NCBI RefSeq assembly: GCF_051962475.1
Contig: NZ_JBQCCF010000020.1
Location: forward strand, 95,622-159,621
Origin: Dyella_A sp051962475
GTDB lineage: Bacteria > Pseudomonadota > Gammaproteobacteria > Xanthomonadales > Rhodanobacteraceae
DNA: 64,000 nt
Direction: 5' to 3'
In this document: piece after piece, positions 15,740 to 25,775 of the stretch
Layout of the letters: every line of letters begins with the position of its first letter
Numbering within the stretch: position 1 is the first letter of the stretch
Made by a program: the position numbers and the translations under genes
Notes under the pieces: model-generated
What the model was told of the DNA's origin: nothing
The model's input: the letters and a program-made list of their open reading frames with translations, nothing else
Database searches by the model: none

Positions 15740-16201
15740 ATGCAAGCGATGTCGTTTCGACGCCACGGATGGTTGCTCGCCGCCCTGTTCGCCGCGCTCG
15801 GCGGTTGTGCTACGGACCCGCGCATCACCTCCGACGCGCGCTGGATCGATCCTTCGCAGGCCGTGCCGCTCGCGGCAGTGGCCGCGCCGCGCGGGGTATC
15901 CGGGGTGTTCGCGCTCACCGTGCAGGCGACGGCACGTCCCGTCCCGCGGTACCTCAACTCCGAGCGCGACTATCGCGATCAGCGCGACCTCACGGTCGTG
16001 GTGCTGACGGCGGCGACCGAGGCGCTGGCCGAACGGCTGCATGGCGAGCCGGAGCACGTGCTGCGCGGACGACGCATCCGGGTGGCGGGCTGGGCCAAGC
16101 GCATGCGTATCGACTTCCTCGCCGACGGCCGACCCAGCGGCAAGTACTACTACCAGACCCACGTGCTGGTGACCGACGCGACGCGGATCCAGCTGCTGTG
16201 A
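15740..16201 (+). CDS. predicted lipoprotein of unknown function
   Basis: A 153-residue protein with a signal sequence ending in the lipobox LGGC, so it should be acylated at Cys and held in a membrane facing the periplasm. The mature part has a beta-rich look (GVFALTVQATARPVPRYLNS, RIRVAGWAKRMRIDFLADG, KYYYQTHVLV). No family was recognised with certainty. ATG 15749, three codons downstream, is an equally good start. It follows the cytochrome gene at 55 bp. Confidence 0.75.
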   Translation: MQAMSFRRHGWLLAALFAALGGCATDPRITSDARWIDPSQAVPLAAVAAPRGVSGVFALTVQATARPVPRYLNSERDYRDQRDLTVVVLTAATEALAERLHGEPEHVLRGRRIRVAGWAKRMRIDFLADGRPSGKYYYQTHVLVTDATRIQLL

Positions 16202-16223
16202 CCGGCCTGCGCAGGCGCTGATC

Positions 16224-16679
16224 GTGCCCATCCTCATCCGTCCCGCCGGCGCCGCCGACTTCGAGCGGTGGCTGCCGCTGTGGAACGGCTACAACGCGTT
16301 CTACGGCCGGCACGGCACCACCGCGCTCGATCCGGCGATCACTCGCGCGAGCTGGCAACGCTTCCTCGATCCGGCCGAGCCGATGTTCGCCGGTGTGGCT
16401 GAAGTCGACGGCGTGCTGTGCGGCCTAGTGCACTTTCTTCATCATCGCAGCACTACGCGGATCGAGCCGGTCTGCTACCTGCAGGATCTATTCACCGCCG
16501 AAACGGCGCGCGGGCAGGGCATTGCGCGCGCGCTGATCGAGCACGTCTACGCACACGCACGTGCCGCCGGGGTGCGCCGCGTGTATTGGCAGACCCAAGC
16601 CGGCAACGTTGTTGCACGCGCGCTTTACGACCGCCTTGCCGCGCACGCCGGCTTCATCGTCTACGCGAACGACGTGTAG
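16224..16679 (+). CDS. GNAT family N-acetyltransferase
   Basis: A 151-residue GNAT fold protein. The acetyl-CoA pyrophosphate-binding motif is ARGQGIARALIEHV (about 93-106), preceded by the beta-4 strand CYLQDLFT and followed by VYWQTQAGNVVARALYDRL. It starts at GTG 16224, 22 bp after the lipoprotein stop. The acceptor substrate is unknown. Confidence 0.9.
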   Translation: MPILIRPAGAADFERWLPLWNGYNAFYGRHGTTALDPAITRASWQRFLDPAEPMFAGVAEVDGVLCGLVHFLHHRSTTRIEPVCYLQDLFTAETARGQGIARALIEHVYAHARAAGVRRVYWQTQAGNVVARALYDRLAAHAGFIVYANDV

Positions 16680-16778
16680 CGCCGGGCATCGACCTGCACG
16701 GCGTGCTTCAGGCAGCCCGGGTGCGGGACGTGCGACGATCCGCGAGCCACTCGACCGGCAACCACGGAGCGCCCAGCC

Positions 16779-17132
16779 ATGACCCGCCACGATGACGTGA
16801 TCGATCCCTCCGTGCCACCCAGCGGCACCGGTTGCGCCGAGTGCCTGGCCAGCGGCCAGTGGTGGCTGCACCTGCGCCGCTGCGCGCAATGCGGTCACAT
16901 CGGCTGCTGCGACACCTCGCCCAACCAGCACGCCACCGCGCACTACCACGCCACCGGCCATCCGGTGATCGCCAGTTTCGAGCCCGACGAAGACTGGTTC
17001 TACGACTACCGCAGCGATGGCTTCCTCGACGGCCCGCGGCTGGCGCCGCCGCACGCCCATCCGCGTGACCAGCCCGTGCCGGGGCCGGCCGGTCGGGTCC
17101 CGGACGACTGGGAATCCCAGCTCAACGGCTGA
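16779..17132 (+). CDS. UBP-type zinc finger domain protein
   Basis: A 117-residue cytosolic protein whose N-terminal two-thirds is a UBP zinc finger: GCAECLASGQWWLHLRRC, AQCGHIGCCDTSP, HATAHYHATGHPVIASF. Cys and His ligands for the zinc sites are all present. The acidic C-terminus (EPDEDWFYDY, then a Pro-rich tail) is typical of bacterial single-domain members. In eukaryotes this domain binds the free C-terminus of ubiquitin; bacterial function is not established. Confidence 0.88.
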   Translation: MTRHDDVIDPSVPPSGTGCAECLASGQWWLHLRRCAQCGHIGCCDTSPNQHATAHYHATGHPVIASFEPDEDWFYDYRSDGFLDGPRLAPPHAHPRDQPVPGPAGRVPDDWESQLNG

Positions 17133-17237
17133 CGGTTGCGCGGCGCCGCCTTCTTCTCGCGGTGACGCGGGAGAGCGTCATGCAACCGCCGGCCGGCGTG
17201 GCGTATCTGCGTGTGCTTCCCATGCGGAGGCGGCGTG

Positions 17238-17955
17238 ATGGACATGCGCGCAGCGCCGGCCAGGCGGCTGGTCTCCATTTCCTGGCGGTGGTGGCTGGTG
17301 CTGTTGCCGCTGGTGGTGCTCGCCCACGAAGCGCACGAGCTGGCACCGTCACCGGCCGCCTTGCCTGCGGCAGCTGGGCGATGCGCGATTTCGGCAGCTG
17401 GTCGATCGCCGGCTGCTCCAGCCTTTTGCCAACGGCGTCCGGTCCGGTGCTTTCGTATCTGCTGATGGCACTCGATATCGCTGGCTGCATGCGCGGTGGT
17501 GGGCACCGTGCGTGGGCGCTGGCCGTGATCGCGGCAGCCAATCCGCTGGCCCGCATCATCACCGCCGCCAGTGGTCATGGGGATGAGTGGCAGGTCGTCC
17601 ATCGACTGCTCGGCACCGACACCGGAGCGATCGCATGCGTACTCACGCTGGCGATCGTCGCGCTACCGGCCGGCACGGCGATGCTGGTGGCCTGGCGTCC
17701 ACCGCCGGTCTGCGCGCACGGGTGGCGACCTACGTGGCGCTGATGCTGATCGCCATGGCGATCACCGGGCCGGGCGTGCTGCTGGGCAATCATTTCCTAC
17801 ACGCGGGCGTGTGGGATCGGATGGTGGCCGGCGCCCCTTGGCTGGTGCATGCGGTTACCGCTGCGGCGCTGCTCGGCGTGCTGCTCACGGTGCGCGGGCT
17901 GCGCGCCCTCGATGTCGATGGCCCACGGGCGCGGTCGGTGGCGGCAGGTCGTTAG
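17238..17955 (+). pseudogene. frameshifted HEAHE membrane protein gene
   Basis: Three consecutive segments in three frames read as one membrane protein. Segment A starts at ATG 17238 (MDMRAAPARRL, hydrophobic WLVLLPLVVLAHEAHEL). Segment B, from about 17345, continues TGRLACGSWAMRDFGSWS, SYLLMALDIAGC and VLTLAIVALPAGTAMLVAW. Segment C, from about 17700, continues RARVATYVALMLIAMAI, LLGNHFLHAGVWDRM and HAVTAAALLGVLLTVRGL to TAG 17955. The frame slips by the same amount at each break. HEAHE is a HExxH zinc motif inside a membrane segment, as in site-2/M50-like proteases. It is either a true pseudogene or two sequencing errors in G/C-rich sequence. Confidence 0.6.
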
Positions 17956-18060
17956 TGTTCGCTGGTGCCACCGCTCGAATTGCCAGGCCGGCTGGAACAC
18001 CACCGCCGCGGGCTTGCGGCAGAATCGGCGTTCTTCGTTCTCGCCGTGTCGGTTCCCCGA

Positions 18061-18585
18061 ATGCGCATGCAGCTCCGCGATGCCACGCCAGCGGACTTTC
18101 CCGCCATCCTCGCGCTCAATCACGCGTTCGTGGCGGTGCTCAGCCCGCTGGACGAGGCTCGTCTGGCCCACCTGTATGGCCAGACCGCGCAGCATCGGGT
18201 GATCGATCGCGATGGCGAGGTGATCGCGTTCCTGCTCACCTTGCGCGAAGGCGCGGCCTACGACAGTCCGAACTACCGCTGGTTTGCCGCGCGCTACCGG
18301 CAATTCCTCTACGTGGACCGCATCGTGGTGGCGGCCTCGGCGCAGGGTACGGGGGCGGGACGGGCGCTCTATCGCGACGCCTTTCGCCATGCCCGCGAGC
18401 AGGGCCTGCCGGTGCTGGTGTGTGAGTTCGATACGGTCCCGCCCAATCCCGCCTCGGCCCGCTTCCACGCAGCGCTCGGCTTCCGCGAGGTGGGCACGCA
18501 GACGCTGGAAGGCGGCAAGCAGGTCTCACTGCAGGTGCTGGAGATCGCCAAGGACACACCGCTGTCGCGGGCCAGTGATCGGTAG
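18061..18585 (+). CDS. GNAT family N-acetyltransferase
   Basis: A 174-residue GNAT protein beginning MRMQLRDATPADFPAILALN, a classic GNAT N-terminus. The acetyl-CoA site is AQGTGAGRALYRDAFRHA (about 98-115), and PPNPASARFHAALGFREVG is the conserved C-terminal strand-helix. The group resembles COG3818-type acetyltransferases. A longer frame upstream of 18061 lacks family sequence and is not used. Confidence 0.9.
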   Translation: MRMQLRDATPADFPAILALNHAFVAVLSPLDEARLAHLYGQTAQHRVIDRDGEVIAFLLTLREGAAYDSPNYRWFAARYRQFLYVDRIVVAASAQGTGAGRALYRDAFRHAREQGLPVLVCEFDTVPPNPASARFHAALGFREVGTQTLEGGKQVSLQVLEIAKDTPLSRASDR

Positions 18586-18871
18586 GCGCTTTCCCCCGGA
18601 CCAGGCCGGCGCGCTTGCCTGAATGGGGGGGGGCCGGGACGGCGGCATGGCGATTGGTTTGCTGTCAGCCCAGGGCGGGGAGGGACGTCCATCGAGGGCC
18701 GCAGCGCGTCGGAAAGGGCCTACAGCGGCGTCCGTTCCCAGCTGATGGGAGCGGCGGGGCGAGGCGCGCATGCTGGCTGGACCCCGCGAGTCCGGACCAA
18801 ACCGGCCGGATGTCTGGCGCAAGTGACCGACTCGGAATGTCAGGCGGAACCGACGGACGGGGTGCTTCATG

Positions 18872-18904
18872 GCCGGGCAGCCGCCCCCGATTGCCCGGCT
18901 TTTT
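18872..18904 (+). terminator. intrinsic terminator 1
   Basis: GCCGGGCA pairs perfectly with TGCCCGGC across a 12-nt C-rich loop and is followed at once by TTTTT (18900-18904). This is a textbook rho-independent terminator. Confidence 0.8.
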
Positions 18905-18934
18905 GGCGCCCGCTCCCCGGGCGCCTTTTCTCTT
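18905..18934 (+). terminator. intrinsic terminator 2, directly before a small gene
   Basis: GGCGCCCG pairs perfectly with CGGGCGCC around CTCCC, followed by TTTTCTCTT. It begins at the last T of the previous terminator and ends only five bases before the GGAG ribosome site of the 59-residue gene, so it could act as an attenuator of that gene. Confidence 0.75.
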
Positions 18935-18950
18935 GCCTGGAGCGGCCTTC

Positions 18951-19130
18951 ATGCTCGATGTGCGCACCAACCGAGATGGATTCGTGGTCTACGACACGGA
19001 CAGCGAGGAGCCGGTGATGCGTTTCGGCACGCTGCGCGATGCCGACGCGTTCGTCGCCGAGGCGCTGATCGCCGACCTGCATGCCAAGCTGCAGCGCTGG
19101 TCGCTCGATCACGTGTCGGCGACCCGGTGA
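18951..19130 (+). CDS. small hypothetical protein, 59 aa
   Basis: ATG 18951 has GGAG at 18939-18942, eight bases upstream. The peptide starts MLDVRTNRDGFVVYDTDSEE and has a short beta-rich front and an amphipathic helix (DADAFVAEALIADLHAKLQR). It is acidic and soluble. No family was recognised; similar tiny proteins occur in this order. It is framed by terminators on both sides, so it may be a free-standing unit. Confidence 0.55.
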   Translation: MLDVRTNRDGFVVYDTDSEEPVMRFGTLRDADAFVAEALIADLHAKLQRWSLDHVSATR

Positions 19131-19182
19131 GCCGGCGGCTCCGAATGATTCCTAGGGAAAATGACCGCGAGGCGTCCTAGGC

Positions 19183-19281
19183 TAGTTCTGTCCGGGGCGC
19201 GCGTCCGCAGCCCTGTCGTGCCCGCTGCGCCCCGGACGTTCCACCCCCTTCAGGCCCTGCTCCCGGGGCCTTTTCTTTTGT
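19183..19281 (+). ncRNA. candidate small RNA with intrinsic terminator
   Basis: A perfect 11-bp inverted repeat GTCCGGGGCGC (19190-19200)/GCGCCCCGGAC (19227-19237) is followed by an unpaired CCACCCCCTT stretch and then a terminator, AGGCCC (19252-19257)/GGGCCT (19266-19271) with TTTTCTTTT. Two copies of TCCTAGG lie 25 bp apart just upstream (19150-19156, 19175-19181) and could be promoter or regulator sites. The layout of stem, C-rich single strand and U-tailed hairpin is like many bacterial sRNAs. It could also be the 3' end of the small gene upstream. Confidence 0.4.
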
Positions 19282-19348
19282 CCGTGACGGCGGTGGGCGA
19301 GGCCGCGCTCTGCTAGCCTTTTCGGCTACTCCCTTCACGGTTCCCGGC

Positions 19349-20977
19349 ATGCGCGCCGACGGTATCTCGTTCCATCACCCGCTGGCGTTCTGGGCAGGCT
19401 GCGTTCTGCTGGTGGCCGGCGTGCTGGCGCACGTGCCGATGTTCCTGATGGGGGCGCCCATGCACTACCAGCTGGCGGGTATGCCGATGACGCCTACGAT
19501 GCTGGTGGGCATGGCGATGATTCCGCTGGGGCTGGCGCTGGCGGCCTACGGCCTGGCGCCGCGGATCGATCAGGTGCGGCGCACGCTGCACGGTGCCCGC
19601 AGCCACGCGTATTTCCATCTTGCCGACGGCGTGCCGCTGAACCGCGAGCACTGGACGCTCGTCCTGGTGCTGGTGGTGGCACTGGCGGTGGACGTGATGA
19701 AGCCGGCGACGCTGGGCTTTGTGATGCCCGGAATGACGCGCGAGTACGCGATCAGCAAGGAGAGCGGGGCATTCCTGGCGCTGGTGGCGCTCACCGGCAC
19801 CACGGTCGGCTCGGTGCTGTGGGGGCGCATCGCCGATGTGCTGGGCCGGCGCGCGGCGATCCTGCTGTCGGCGCTGATGTTCATGGGTACGGCGATCTGC
19901 GGCGCCATGCCATCATTCGGCTGGAACCTGGTGATGTGCTTCCTGATGGGCGCCTCGGCCGGTGGCTTGTTGCCGATCACCTTCACCCTGATGGCCGAGG
20001 CGGTTCCCGCGGCCCATCGCGGCTGGCTGCTGGTGGCGCTGGGCGGCATCGGCACCTCGGCCGGCTACCTGCTGGCGGCCGGCGCTGCGGCACTGCTGGA
20101 GCCGCTTTTCAGCTGGCGCGTGCTGTGGCTGCTGGGCTTGCCCACCGGCGCGCTGATCGTGCTGCTCAACCGCTGGATCCCCGAGTCGCCGCGTTTCCTT
20201 TCCAGCGCCGGCATGGAGGACGCGGCGCGTGCCGTGCTGCGGCGCTTCGCCGGGACTGGCGCGCAGGCGATCGAGACCGACGACGCCACGCATCCGGGCG
20301 CCCCCGTGGTGGACGAGCAACACCCCGTGGCCGGGCTGCGCCAGCTGCTGCGCGGCCGGCACGCGGCGATCAGCTGGGGCCTGGTGGTGTGCGGTACCGC
20401 CTGGGGGCTGGCGAATTTTGGATTCCTGCTGTGGCTGCCGGTGAACCTGGTCAAGCTTGGGGTCGACCCGGCGGGAGCCAGCGCGCTGCTGACCCGCTCG
20501 GCGTTCATCGCGCTGCCCGGCATCGGCATGGTGGTGTGGCTGTATCACCGCTGGAGCAGCGTGCGCTCGCTGGTGCTGTTCATCGCATCCACCGCGGCGG
20601 CGCTGCTGGCCTTCGTGGCAATGGTGCTGCTCGGCCTGCATTCGGCGCTGCTCACCACGGTGGCGACCGCGGCGCTGCTGGTGAGCGTGAGCGGAGTGAT
20701 CGCTATGCTGATTCCCTATGCCGCCGAGATTTATCCGGTGCACCTGCGCGGTACCGGCTCGGGAGTGATCGCAGCCAGCTCGAAGTTCGGCGGCATCCTC
20801 GGCGCCGGCCTGGGCGTGCTGGGTTTCTTCGAGCACATGGCGCTGGCGGCGGCGTTGATCGCGCTGCCGATGATGGCCGCGGCGGTAATGCTGCTGCGGA
20901 CCGGCATCGAGACGCGCGGGCTGGCGCTGGAAGACATCCAGACGGCCATGGCCGTCGATCCCCGGCGACACGACTGA
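19349..20977 (+). CDS. MFS transporter, sugar/metabolite:H+ symporter-like
   Basis: A 542-residue major facilitator with about 12 membrane segments plus an extra N-terminal pair. The loop 2-3 motif is GRIADVLGRRAAILLSA and the end of the first half carries IPESPRFL, the sugar-porter-like PESPR signature. EIYPVHLRGTGSG in the second half matches metabolite:H+ symporters. An unusual Met-rich N-terminus (MFLMGAPMHYQLAGMPMTP) precedes the fold. The substrate is unknown. It is followed at 30 bp by the racemase-like gene, so the two may be one unit. Confidence 0.88.
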   Translation: MRADGISFHHPLAFWAGCVLLVAGVLAHVPMFLMGAPMHYQLAGMPMTPTMLVGMAMIPLGLALAAYGLAPRIDQVRRTLHGARSHAYFHLADGVPLNREHWTLVLVLVVALAVDVMKPATLGFVMPGMTREYAISKESGAFLALVALTGTTVGSVLWGRIADVLGRRAAILLSALMFMGTAICGAMPSFGWNLVMCFLMGASAGGLLPITFTLMAEAVPAAHRGWLLVALGGIGTSAGYLLAAGAAALLEPLFSWRVLWLLGLPTGALIVLLNRWIPESPRFLSSAGMEDAARAVLRRFAGTGAQAIETDDATHPGAPVVDEQHPVAGLRQLLRGRHAAISWGLVVCGTAWGLANFGFLLWLPVNLVKLGVDPAGASALLTRSAFIALPGIGMVVWLYHRWSSVRSLVLFIASTAAALLAFVAMVLLGLHSALLTTVATAALLVSVSGVIAMLIPYAAEIYPVHLRGTGSGVIAASSKFGGILGAGLGVLGFFEHMALAAALIALPMMAAAVMLLRTGIETRGLALEDIQTAMAVDPRRHD

Positions 20978-21007
20978 GCGCCGCGTGTCGCGGCGCACGA
21001 GGCAACC

Positions 21008-21700
21008 ATGAAGACGATCGGCCTGCTCGGCGGCATGAGCTGGGAATCCACCATCCCGTACTACCGCCTGATCAACGAGGCAGTGAAGCAGCGCCTGGGC
21101 GGGCTGCATTCGGCGAAGCTGCTGCTGCACAGCGTCGACTTCGCGCAGATCGAGGCCTGCCAGCGCGCCGGCGACTGGGATGCGGCCGGTGCCCACCTGG
21201 CGCAGGCCGCACGCGGCCTGCAGATGGCCGGTGCCGGGTTGCTGCTGATCGGTGCAAACACCATGCACAAGGTGGCGCCGGCGATCGAGGCGGCCATCGA
21301 CATCCCGCTGCTGCACGTGACCGATGCCACCGCGCAGGCGGTCCGCGCCGCGGGCATCGCACGGGTCGGCCTGCTCGGTACGCGCTTCACGATGGAGCAG
21401 GGTTTCTATGTCGACCGCCTCGCCTCGCACGGACTCGAAGTGCTGGTGCCGCCGCCGGCCGATCGCGACGAGATCCATCGTGTGATCTATGCCGAGCTGT
21501 GCCAGGGGCGATTCGAGGATGCCTCGCGCCGGGTGTTCCGCCGTGTGATGGCTGATCTGGTCGCCCGTGGCGTCGGCGGCATCATCCTGGGCTGCACCGA
21601 GATCGGTCTGCTGGTGGATGCAGGCGACGCCGCCGTACCGCAGTTCGACACCACCCGCCTGCACGCGCTGGCAGCGGTGGAGGCGGCACTGGCCGACTGA
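21008..21700 (+). CDS. aspartate/glutamate racemase family protein (YgeA-like)
   Basis: A 230-residue protein very like Escherichia coli YgeA along its whole length, beginning GLLGGMSWESTIPYYRLINE. These enzymes racemise amino acids with two facing Cys bases. The second Cys is present (GCTEIGLL, Cys196). The first, in the CTNTMHK motif of YgeA, is replaced: here the sequence is GANTMHK with Gly82. A one-base enzyme or a change of activity is likely, as in homologues where this Cys is Thr. It lies 30 bp after the MFS gene, which could import the substrate. Confidence 0.88.
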   Translation: MKTIGLLGGMSWESTIPYYRLINEAVKQRLGGLHSAKLLLHSVDFAQIEACQRAGDWDAAGAHLAQAARGLQMAGAGLLLIGANTMHKVAPAIEAAIDIPLLHVTDATAQAVRAAGIARVGLLGTRFTMEQGFYVDRLASHGLEVLVPPPADRDEIHRVIYAELCQGRFEDASRRVFRRVMADLVARGVGGIILGCTEIGLLVDAGDAAVPQFDTTRLHALAAVEAALAD

Positions 21701-21794
21701 TCGGCGCGGGGGTGCGCCTGCCGCTCATGGACACGTGGCCGACCTGCCGCGGCTGGTCTAGGCTTGGCGCTTCGTTGCCGCCGGAGCCTGCGCC

Positions 21795-23417
21795 ATGTCC
21801 TCCCCCGTTTCCATGCACCGTCTTGCCCGGCTCGCCGCGGCGCTGTTCGCACTGGCAGCCGCTGGTGCGGCCAGCGCGCAGGACGCCGCGCCGCGGGTAG
21901 CGGTAGCTGCGGGCACCCTGGTCGGCAAGGCCGCGGCCGTCGACGGCGTGGCGCTGCACGAGTTCCTGGGCATCCCGTATGCCGCGCCGCCGCTCGGTCC
22001 GCTGCGCTGGAAGCCGCCGCAGCCGGCGGCGAGCTGGCAGAAGCCGCGCGAGGCGACCGCCTTCGGCCCGCGCTGCATGCAGCTGCCGCTGTTCGGCGAC
22101 ATGGTGTTCCGCTCGCGTGGCATGAGTGAGGACTGCCTGTATCTCAACGTGTGGACACCGGCCGCGCCGGCGCCGGCCAAGCGCCCGGTGCTGGTGTATT
22201 TCTACGGTGGCGGCTACGTGGCCGGTGATGGATCGGAGCCGCGCTACGACGGCGCCAGCATGGCCACGAAGGGGCTGGTCACGGTCAGCGTGAACTATCG
22301 CCTGGGCGTGTTCGGCTTTCTCGCCGCGCCGGCGCTTTCGGCCGAATCGCCGAAGCACGCCAGCGGCAACTACGGCCTGCTCGACCAGGCGGCGGCGCTG
22401 CGCTGGGTGCGCGACAACATCGCGCGCTTCGGCGGCGATCCGGCGCACATCACCATCGCCGGCGAGTCGGCCGGCTCGATCTCGGTCAGCGCGCTGATGG
22501 CCTCGCCGCTCAGCCGCTCGTTGATTGCCGGAGCGATCGGCGAGAGCGGTGCGCTGATTGCCCCGATCGCCCCGCAATCGCATGCGGCCGCCGAAGCCAC
22601 CGGCACGGCGTTCATGGCGCAACTGCACGCCGACTCGCTCGATGCGCTGCGCGCGCTGCCGGCGCCGGTGTTGCTACAGGCGACCGATCCGCAGACCAAG
22701 CCGGCGTTCGACTTCGCCCCCGACATCGACGGCCTGTTCCTCACCGAAGCGCCCGCCGAGACCTTCGCGCACGGCGACCAGGCGAAAGTGCCGCTGCTCG
22801 TGGGCGCCAATTCGCAGGAAGGGTTCTATCCGGCCATCCTGCACGATCGCCCGCCCACGCCGGGCAACTACCGCGCCGCGCTCGGCACCCTGTTCGGCGA
22901 CCGCGCGGACGAGGCACTGCGACTGTATCCCGGTGCCACTGCCGAGGAGGTGAAGCGCTCGGCCACCGCGCTGGCGGGCGACCTGTTCATCGCACACAGC
23001 ACCTGGCGCTGGATGGACCTGCATCGGCATACCGGCGGCCAGAGCGTGTACTTCTACTACTACGCGCATCCGCGCCCGGCCAAGCGCGATCCCGCGCCGG
23101 GCGAGCAGCCGGACACCGGCGCGGTGCACAGTGGCGAGATCGAGTACGCGCTGGGCAACCTCGACGGCAACCGGGTGTATGCCTGGACGCCGGTCGACCG
23201 CGCCGTCTCGCGCACCATGCAGGATTACTTCGCCCAGTTCGTGCGCAGCGGCGATCCCAACCAGGCCGGGTTGCCGGCGTGGCCGGCGGTGCGCGACGAG
23301 CACGGCGGCATCACCCGCCAGACCATCGATGCCGATACCCGCACCGAGATCGATCGCGGCGCCGCGCGGCAGGCGTTCCTGCGCGAGTTCCTGGCCGGTC
23401 ATCAAAGCCCGCTGTGA
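21795..23417 (+). CDS. exported type B carboxylesterase
   Basis: A 540-residue carboxylesterase/lipase of the alpha/beta-hydrolase fold with a signal peptide ending ASAQ (about residue 29). The triad is Ser225 in GESAGS, Glu342 in ANSQEGFY and His445 in AVHSGEIEY. The oxyanion-hole block is VYFYGGGYVAGDG. FLGIPYAAPPLGPLRWKPP near the N-terminus is diagnostic of type B esterases. It should hydrolyse carboxylic esters in the periplasm or medium. ATG 21795 and the next Met 21813 are both possible starts. Confidence 0.92.
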   Translation: MSSPVSMHRLARLAAALFALAAAGAASAQDAAPRVAVAAGTLVGKAAAVDGVALHEFLGIPYAAPPLGPLRWKPPQPAASWQKPREATAFGPRCMQLPLFGDMVFRSRGMSEDCLYLNVWTPAAPAPAKRPVLVYFYGGGYVAGDGSEPRYDGASMATKGLVTVSVNYRLGVFGFLAAPALSAESPKHASGNYGLLDQAAALRWVRDNIARFGGDPAHITIAGESAGSISVSALMASPLSRSLIAGAIGESGALIAPIAPQSHAAAEATGTAFMAQLHADSLDALRALPAPVLLQATDPQTKPAFDFAPDIDGLFLTEAPAETFAHGDQAKVPLLVGANSQEGFYPAILHDRPPTPGNYRAALGTLFGDRADEALRLYPGATAEEVKRSATALAGDLFIAHSTWRWMDLHRHTGGQSVYFYYYAHPRPAKRDPAPGEQPDTGAVHSGEIEYALGNLDGNRVYAWTPVDRAVSRTMQDYFAQFVRSGDPNQAGLPAWPAVRDEHGGITRQTIDADTRTEIDRGAARQAFLREFLAGHQSPL

Positions 23418-23505
23418 GGTAGCGGTCATGCGCGCGGGCTGCATCACGTTGTGCTCAGGCAGGCGCATGGAAAATTCCGCAGACGACAGCGACGGATAAC
23501 CCGCC

Positions 23506-25179
<1,674 letters not shown>

Positions 25180-25246
25180 GCCGGCTTCCCCGGCGCGCGC
25201 GTTCGCGCCACCATGCGCGTCCCCGCTGCGCTACTGGACCACACCC

Positions 25247-25756
25247 ATGCACGATTTCGACGACGACGACTTTGCCGACGAGGCCGACGATTCGCTCGAG
25301 GCGCGGGTATGGCAACTGCTGATGCTGATCAACCCCGGCGACGAAGACACCGCGCTGCGCCAGTTCGCCGCCTGGCGTGACGTGCAGGCCGAATCCGGTG
25401 ACGGTACCGATCCGCTGGAAACCGTCGCCGAAGTGATCGACTGGACCTCGGGGTTTTGCGCCGACGATGCGCCCACCCTGGTACAGGCGCTCAACGAGCT
25501 GGCCGCGCGCTGGAACCTGGCGATCGACTGGGACGGCGATCCCGACGACGAGGAGTTCTTCGACGAGCGCGACAGCGCCGACCTGCTCGCCACCGCCTAC
25601 GACCGTCTGCTCGAACACGGCTACACCGTGTGGATCTACGAGAGCGCCAGCGCGGGCAGCGCCGGCTGGATCACCCTGAGCCGCGATGCCGAACCGCTGC
25701 GCGAGGTGGCTACGGCGCTGGGCATCAACCTGCGGCTGGCCAGCGAGGCCGGCTGA
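25247..25756 (+). CDS. acidic hypothetical protein (DUF6630-like)
   Basis: A 169-residue, strongly acidic soluble protein starting MHDFDDDDFADEADDSLEAR. The core (VWQLLMLINPGDEDTALRQF, VAEVIDWTSGF, ALNELAARWNLAIDWDGD) resembles the DUF6630 family by memory; I am not certain of the number. ATG 25247 fits with the acidic start; the longer frame is a shadow of the cyclase gene. It lies 67 bp after the cyclase gene on the same strand. Function unknown. Confidence 0.75.
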   Translation: MHDFDDDDFADEADDSLEARVWQLLMLINPGDEDTALRQFAAWRDVQAESGDGTDPLETVAEVIDWTSGFCADDAPTLVQALNELAARWNLAIDWDGDPDDEEFFDERDSADLLATAYDRLLEHGYTVWIYESASAGSAGWITLSRDAEPLREVATALGINLRLASEAG

Positions 25757-25775
25757 GTGGGTTGAAGCGAGCCCG

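Larger units (their letters stand above)
18586..18950. other. 365-bp intergenic interval with a nine-G run and tandem terminators
   Basis: No protein gene is supported here. It holds a run of nine G at 18625-18633, an unstructured GC-rich stretch to about 18860, and two strong hairpins (listed separately) just before the small gene at 18951. A transcript entering from the left would meet both hairpins before the small gene. Confidence 0.5.

Noticed and set aside
18615..18950. Upstream extension of the 59-residue gene
   Set aside because: It would be translated through two terminators and has no ribosome site or natural composition; the ATG at 18951 has a good GGAG.
19913..21664. 583-codon minus-strand frame opposite the MFS and racemase genes
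   Set aside because: It spans two real genes on the other strand and has His/Arg/Gln-rich low-complexity sequence.
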